From contig JANRFH010000003.1 in NCBI GenBank assembly GCA_030725745.1, positions 1-64,000 on the forward strand: DNA of 64,000 nucleotides, in the 5' to 3' direction. How positions within the stretch are numbered: position 1 is the first letter of the stretch; every line of letters starts with the position of its first letter. Both the position numbers and the translations under genes were made by a program. This document shows positions 60,096 to 64,000 of the stretch, piece after piece. The notes below the pieces were generated by a model, which was not told the DNA's origin, ran no database searches, and saw only the letters and a list, made by a program, of their open reading frames with translations. Origin of the DNA: Akkermansiaceae bacterium (GTDB lineage: Bacteria; Verrucomicrobiota; Verrucomicrobiia; Verrucomicrobiales; Akkermansiaceae).

Positions 60096-60347
60096 AATCA
60101 CCACAGAGACGCGGAGAACACAGAGCCGGTCTTCCGAATCCTTGAACCTAAAAACCGCGAATGAACGCGAATGGACGCCAATAAGACCCTGAAAATGAAT
60201 GGATTATGAAGCCCGAAGCACTCACCCTATGGTTAGGCGTCCAATTTCTATAACTCTCTGGAAATTCGCGTTCATTAGCGGTTTCATTTTCCTGCTTAGG
60301 TTGAAACCAAAACACGAGCCTCTGTGTTCTCCGTGTCCTCTGTGGTT
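60096..60347 (+). repeat. Long intergenic inverted repeat (element C)
   Basis: The left arm contains CCACAGAGACGCGGAGAACA (from 60100) and the right arm contains CTCTGTGTTCTCCGTGTCCT (from 60320), near-perfect reverse complements. An inner pair, CCGCGAATGAACGCGAAT (60154) and ATTCGCGTTCATTAGCGG (60264), is also nearly complementary. Similar CACAGAG...CTCTGTG words are common in intergenic DNA of this group of bacteria, as I recall. A CTTCGCGTCTTTGCGGTT word follows at 60372. Nothing coding. Confidence 0.7.
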
Positions 60348-60411
60348 GAAATCCGAAAACCCCAGCTCTTCCTTCGCGTCTTTGCGGTTAAAAAAACCAC
60401 CGATTTCCGAG

Positions 60412-61185
60412 TCACTCCAGCCCGAGCGCCTGACGTATGAGCGGGTCTTTCAAGGCCTCCGAGAGCAGAGGATGGCGCAGGAGGGTGCTGAAACGGCCTT
60501 GCTCTGCGAGGTGAGTGAGCTCGGGATTATGGACGATGATGGCGCGTGGGTAGGGCTGGCCGGTCTCTGGATCGACAATAGGCTCTAGGGGGCTATCACC
60601 ACTTGCAGCGATCATTTTCGCAAGCTGGAGCCGCGGCTCGGTGGTGAGGGGGTCAAGCCAGTCCATCAGCTTTTCCGGGACGGCGACTGAGAGGGAATTT
60701 TTCAGGCGTCCAGCAAGACTGTCAGCATTCGGAGCGCTGGAGCCGAACTCGGCCGAGTTCCGAATTTCAGCAACGGCGCTGGCGTGGTGGAGAAAAGTGG
60801 CGGCAGTGAGGCACAGCAGGGTAGCAGGAATGAGGGTGAGGGCGAGCTTGCTGAATAGGCTTCGGGGGCTGCGTTCTTCAATATTATCGATGGGAGCGTG
60901 TGCCGGTGTACGGATGAGGCGAATGAGCTTTCTCAGGACGAAGAAGGTAGCGATACCCACTGTGAGGGGCAGGCCACTTGCGATGAGTTCAGAAGGTTTT
61001 CCCGTCCACTCGATGGCCAAGGAAGGCGCCTGCTGCCAGACGCGGAATCCGACCCATGCGCTAAGTGTCAGGCAGGCGGCATTGACGAAAGTGCGCACGA
61101 TGCCACGCAGGAACATGTACGTGGCGCAGATCCCGAAAATGATCAGGGCGGCGGTGCCCAGGGAAATTTCCGGAAGGGTGTCCAA
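60412..61185 (-). CDS. CvpA-like inner-membrane protein
   Basis: The 257-residue protein has four or five hydrophobic segments in the first 150 residues: LGTAALIIFGICATYMFLRG, FVNAACLTLSAWVGFRVW, GLPLTVGIATFFVL and LALTLIPATLLCLTAATFLH. A soluble, partly disordered C-terminus follows. The G-x-x-R-G-x-x-R-x-x-x-x-x-x-x-x-x-x-x-x-G topology fits the CvpA/colicin V production family, but the match is weak. It lies 45 bases downstream of aroC in the same direction, so they may be co-transcribed. Confidence 0.5.
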   Translation of the reverse strand: MDTLPEISLGTAALIIFGICATYMFLRGIVRTFVNAACLTLSAWVGFRVWQQAPSLAIEWTGKPSELIASGLPLTVGIATFFVLRKLIRLIRTPAHAPIDNIEERSPRSLFSKLALTLIPATLLCLTAATFLHHASAVAEIRNSAEFGSSAPNADSLAGRLKNSLSVAVPEKLMDWLDPLTTEPRLQLAKMIAASGDSPLEPIVDPETGQPYPRAIIVHNPELTHLAEQGRFSTLLRHPLLSEALKDPLIRQALGLE

Positions 61186-61230
61186 TGGGGTAAATGCTGA
61201 GATTCTGAAACGTTGAAAATCTGAAATTTC

Positions 61231-62316
61231 CTAGACCGGGCGTGTAGCGCGCTGGCGGAGGAGGTGGTCGGTTAGGACTAAGGTGGCCATGGCCTCGACA
61301 ATGGGCACCGCGCGCGGGAGCACGCAGGCATCGTGGCGCCCCTTGCCCATGAGCTTCGTGGTTTCGCCTTTGTCGGTGACGGTATCCTGCTCAGAAATGA
61401 TCGTCGCGGTGGGCTTGAAGGCGACTCGGAAGATGATGTTCTCGCCGTTGGAAATACCGCCCTGCACGCCGCCAGAGTGATTCGTGGTGGTGCGGACTTT
61501 GCCATCGCGCATCTCGAATGGGTCGTTGTGTTCCTTTCCAGTGAGCAAGGTTCCTTGGAATCCAGAGCCGATCTCAAATCCTTTGGTCGCAGGGATGGAG
61601 AGCATTGCCTTGGCAAGCTCCGCCTCCAGCTTGTCGAAGATCGGCTCGCCGAGGCCGGGAGGGCAATTTCGGATAACACACTCGATGATTCCACCAACGG
61701 AATTGCCATCGGAGCGGATCTTCTTGATGTGGTTGATCATCGTTTCAACCACATTCGGATCTCCGGTGCGGACGATGTTGGACTCAACTTGCTCGGAAGT
61801 GATGGTAGCCGGATCAACATTGGCATGGATGTGCTGAATGGTGCTAACCCATGCAATGACTTCAATGCCGGGGCTGATGGCATTGAGAACTTGCTTCCCG
61901 ACTGCGGCTGCGGCGACACGACCAATGGTCTCGCGAGCGGATGCCCTGCCACCGCCAGATGGGGCCCGGATGCCGTATTTTGCATCGTAGGTGTAGTCGG
62001 CGTGGGAGGGGCGGTATTTCACGGCCATCTCATCGTAGGCGCCAGGGCGCTGGTCGGTGTTTTTCACCGCGATGGAAATGGGTGTGCCTAGCGTGAGGCC
62101 ATCGTGGAGGCCAGAAAGGACTTCGGCGGTGTCTGCCTCCTTGCGGGGAGTGACGATATCGGATTGGCCTGGGCGGCGACGATCCAGCTCGTGCTGGATG
62201 TTTTCCAAAGAAACCGGAATGGAGGGCGGGCAGCCATCAATGATGACGCCGACCCCGCCACCGTGGGATTCGCCGTAGGTGTGGATGCGGAAAATTTCGC
62301 CGAAAGTGGAGGACAT
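61231..62316 (-). CDS. aroC: Chorismate synthase
   Basis: AroC makes chorismate from EPSP using reduced FMN, the last shikimate-pathway step. The 361-residue protein has [71 protein letters not shown] and KPTATI near the end: the three chorismate synthase signatures. The length is standard. The AT-rich motif copy 4 lies just upstream of its ATG. Confidence 0.97.
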   Translation of the reverse strand: MSSTFGEIFRIHTYGESHGGGVGVIIDGCPPSIPVSLENIQHELDRRRPGQSDIVTPRKEADTAEVLSGLHDGLTLGTPISIAVKNTDQRPGAYDEMAVKYRPSHADYTYDAKYGIRAPSGGGRASARETIGRVAAAAVGKQVLNAISPGIEVIAWVSTIQHIHANVDPATITSEQVESNIVRTGDPNVVETMINHIKKIRSDGNSVGGIIECVIRNCPPGLGEPIFDKLEAELAKAMLSIPATKGFEIGSGFQGTLLTGKEHNDPFEMRDGKVRTTTNHSGGVQGGISNGENIIFRVAFKPTATIISEQDTVTDKGETTKLMGKGRHDACVLPRAVPIVEAMATLVLTDHLLRQRATRPV

Positions 62317-62327
62317 GTGCGGGGAGT

Positions 62328-62356
62328 CTAAACTTTAATTTTAAACTTTAAACCTC
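62328..62356 (-). repeat. AT-rich dispersed motif, copy 4 (between sixA and aroC)
   Basis: On the minus strand it reads GAGGTTTAAAGTTTAAAATT followed by AAAGTTTAGA, running from the sixA stop to about 12 bases before the aroC ATG. Confidence 0.5.
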
Positions 62357-62837
62357 AATCCATGTGCTTTGAGAGCTTCTGTGGAAATGAGAAGAGCAGG
62401 GTGGCGCGTGGGGATGGCGGATTGATTTCTAGGCAGGTGAGCGAGCCTTTGCGGATCTCGATGCTGCCGCTAGCTCCAAGGGCATGCTGGACGAGTTGCG
62501 AAAAATCCGGCTCGTGGCCGACGATCATTACGCGCTCAGTTTCCACAAACGCCCTGAGTTCGGAAAGCGCGGTCTGTGGCGACATCCCACAGGCAAGCCA
62601 GTCCTGAATAATTGGCTCAGAAATACCGGCGGCGCGGCAGAATTCCTCCGCCGTCTGCCGGGCGCGCAGCACCGGACTGGTGAGGACGAGATCTGGGAGA
62701 AAATCCGCTGCGGACAGGGCGCGGGCGGCGTTTCGCGATTGCTCCATGCCTTTCTCCAGAAGCGCGCGCGTGAAGTCTCCGCCCCCAGTTGAGGGGAAAT
62801 CTTCGGCTTTGCCGTGGCGGAGAAGAATAAGCTGCAT
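62355..62837 (-). CDS. sixA: Phosphohistidine phosphatase SixA
   Basis: This small 160-residue histidine-phosphatase-superfamily enzyme has the RHG motif in LILLRHGKAEDFPSTGG, SPVLRARQTAEEF, and VMIVGHEPDFSQLVQH with the second catalytic His. SixA removes phosphate from His of HPt domains or of the nitrogen phosphotransferase system. Length and motifs are typical. It lies four bases after fabG, likely in the same transcript. Confidence 0.88.
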   Translation of the reverse strand: MQLILLRHGKAEDFPSTGGGDFTRALLEKGMEQSRNAARALSAADFLPDLVLTSPVLRARQTAEEFCRAAGISEPIIQDWLACGMSPQTALSELRAFVETERVMIVGHEPDFSQLVQHALGASGSIEIRKGSLTCLEINPPSPRATLLFSFPQKLSKHMD

Positions 62838-62840
62838 GAC

Positions 62841-63584
62841 CTACATCGTCATGCCGCCGTCCACGGCAATCACCTGACCGGTGACGTAGCGTGCCGCAGG
62901 GCTAGCGAGAAAAAGCACGGCTTGAGCTATGTCATCCGTAGTGCCGAAGCTGGCGAGTGGGATTTTTCCGATCACTGCTTCTTTCACGTTATCTGGAAGC
63001 TCATCAGTCATATCTGTCGTGATGAACCCAGGGGCGATCGCGTTGCAGGTAACTGCACGACCAGCGAGCTCGCGTGCCACGGCTTTGGTGAAACCAATGA
63101 GACCCGCCTTACTCGCGGAGTAGTTTGCCTGACCCGCGTTTCCGATAAGGCCAATGACTGAAGCAATATTGATGATGCGCGAGTTCTCACCTTTCATCAT
63201 TGGGCGCATGAAGGCTTTTACGGTGTTGAAAGCACCTTTGAGGTTCGTATCGAGCACGGTGTCCCAATCGTCTTCCTTCATGCGCATGAGCAGACCATCG
63301 CGCGTGACGCCGGCATTGTTCACGAGGATATTCACCGCTCCCATTTCGTCGGCGATCTTTTTTGCCAAGACTGCAACCGCCTCATGATCCGCAACATCCA
63401 CTGGATACGCAGTGCAGCTTCCCGGATAGGTCTTATTGATTTCCTCAGCAGCTCCACCGCAGCTTGATGCACTGCGGCTAATGAGCGCGACTTTTGCTCC
63501 CTGAGAGGCGAAGGCACGGGCGATTTCCTGGCCGATTCCTCTTCCGGCTCCGGTGACTGCGACGACTTTATCTGTAAATGTCAT
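62841..63584 (-). CDS. fabG: 3-oxoacyl-[acyl-carrier-protein] reductase
   Basis: FabG reduces 3-oxoacyl-ACP with NADPH in fatty acid synthesis. The 247-residue SDR protein has GAGRGIGQEIARAFA (cofactor loop), ILVNNAGVTRDGLLMRMKED, the catalytic tetrad in IINIASVIGLIGNAGQANYS and YSASKAGLIGFTKA, and NAIAPGFITTDMTDELP, all typical of FabG. Other acyl-transfer SDRs cannot be fully excluded, but the match is close. It is followed by sixA and aroC. Confidence 0.93.
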   Translation of the reverse strand: MTFTDKVVAVTGAGRGIGQEIARAFASQGAKVALISRSASSCGGAAEEINKTYPGSCTAYPVDVADHEAVAVLAKKIADEMGAVNILVNNAGVTRDGLLMRMKEDDWDTVLDTNLKGAFNTVKAFMRPMMKGENSRIINIASVIGLIGNAGQANYSASKAGLIGFTKAVARELAGRAVTCNAIAPGFITTDMTDELPDNVKEAVIGKIPLASFGTTDDIAQAVLFLASPAARYVTGQVIAVDGGMTM

Positions 63585-63593
63585 GTTGGTTTT

Positions 63594-64000
63594 CTAGGCG
63601 TTTGTAGTTTTCCCAAGCAGCTTTTCAAATTCGACGAGCGCGGTCGAGTAATTCCCTGCAAGATCGGTGTTCGGCATCAAAAGCGAGCCAGGAGTGGATT
63701 TGCAAAAGATTTCCTGCAGACCGACAAACTCACCTCCGCCGGCGGTTGCAGCGATCAGAGCAGCACCAAGTGCAGCGGAATTTGCCACTTCCAGTCGTTC
63801 AACTGGCGCTTGGAAAACATCTGCTACAAGCTGTGCTATACCATCATTTTGCGCAGCGCCACCTGTCAGGCGGATTCGCTCTGGAGCGACACCCATCCAT
63901 GCGGAATGCAGCTTCATATTGAGAAACTGACCTTCAAGCAACGAGCGGATCCGCAATGCCGAGGTCACCTCCTCAGAGAAGTCCGTGACCGGTGAGTTAA
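63594..64000 (-). CDS. FGGY-family carbohydrate kinase, C-terminal part (truncated at window edge)
   Basis: The open frame runs from the window edge to a stop at 63594. It encodes the C-terminal lobe of FGGY sugar kinases: IRLTGGAAQNDGIAQLVADV followed by FQAPVERLEVANSAALGAAL, the phosphate/adenosine-binding end motif. It is xylulokinase-like, but the sugar cannot be named from this fragment. The 5' end lies beyond the window, and GTG 63968 is not necessarily the start. It lies nine bases upstream of fabG. Confidence 0.8.
   Translation of the reverse strand, partial: NSPVTDFSEEVTSALRIRSLLEGQFLNMKLHSAWMGVAPERIRLTGGAAQNDGIAQLVADVFQAPVERLEVANSAALGAALIAATAGGGEFVGLQEIFCKSTPGSLLMPNTDLAGNYSTALVEFEKLLGKTTNA

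Noticed and set aside
60199-60588. 129-codon + strand frame in the element C region
   Set aside because: Its translation is the repeat arm plus antisense of the CvpA-like gene.

Overview
The window looks like a chromosomal segment from a member of the Verrucomicrobiota, probably a Verrucomicrobiales relative. That is an inference from gene content: a DUF1501 / DUF1549-DUF1553 secreted protein pair, a DUF1080 + sorbosone-dehydrogenase-like + cupredoxin operon, a FecR / CHASE2-cyclase pair, an exosortase with EpsI, and a 1634-residue secreted subtilase. No rRNA, CRISPR array, intact transposase or prophage was seen.

Region 1 (1-23476) is a large exopolysaccharide locus, mostly on the + strand with many ATGA-type overlaps. 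It holds an acyltransferase, about ten glycosyltransferases (GT2, GT4, DPM1-like, STELLO-like), an ArnT/GT87-like membrane protein, a methyltransferase, a nucleotidyltransferase-like protein, a thymidylate-kinase-like P-loop protein, two tandem aminoglycoside-phosphotransferase-like proteins, a priming polyprenyl glycosylphosphotransferase and a Wzy/WaaL-like ligase with C-terminal TPRs. It ends with a convergent exosortase-EpsI pair. The locus has been eroding: a chimeric acyltransferase scrap (63-218), a GT split by a one-base shift in a C5 run (about 11600) and a heavily deleted GT11 fucosyltransferase (12876-13269).

Region 2 (23556-37464) is housekeeping and signalling: prs, a CHASE2 adenylate cyclase with its FecR partner, ppc, a coiled-coil envelope protein, xseA, an orphan sdhB, msrB, tRNA-Leu(CAA), lpxI and a secreted squalene-cyclase-like repeat protein whose start codon lies inside a palindromic repeat. 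A LuxR-type helix-turn-helix remnant follows.

Region 3 (37465-53625) has the DUF1501 and DUF1553 genes, a two-component system whose kinase carries two discoidin-like domains, a sugar-1-phosphate nucleotidyltransferase, feoA-feoB with a 48-residue Cys-rich FeoB-associated protein, the giant subtilase and an RlmD-type rRNA methyltransferase.

Region 4 (53640-55480) is a short accessory island: dinJ-yafQ and two orphan genes in one orientation, separated by attC-like palindromes. It reads as a small integron-cassette cluster without an integrase.

Region 5 (55669-64000) holds the DUF1080/propeller/cupredoxin operon, pyrD, a long intergenic inverted repeat, a CvpA-like gene, aroC, sixA, fabG and the 3' part of an FGGY sugar kinase. 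Three palindromic intergenic elements and a four-copy AT-rich motif just upstream of start codons recur across the window.
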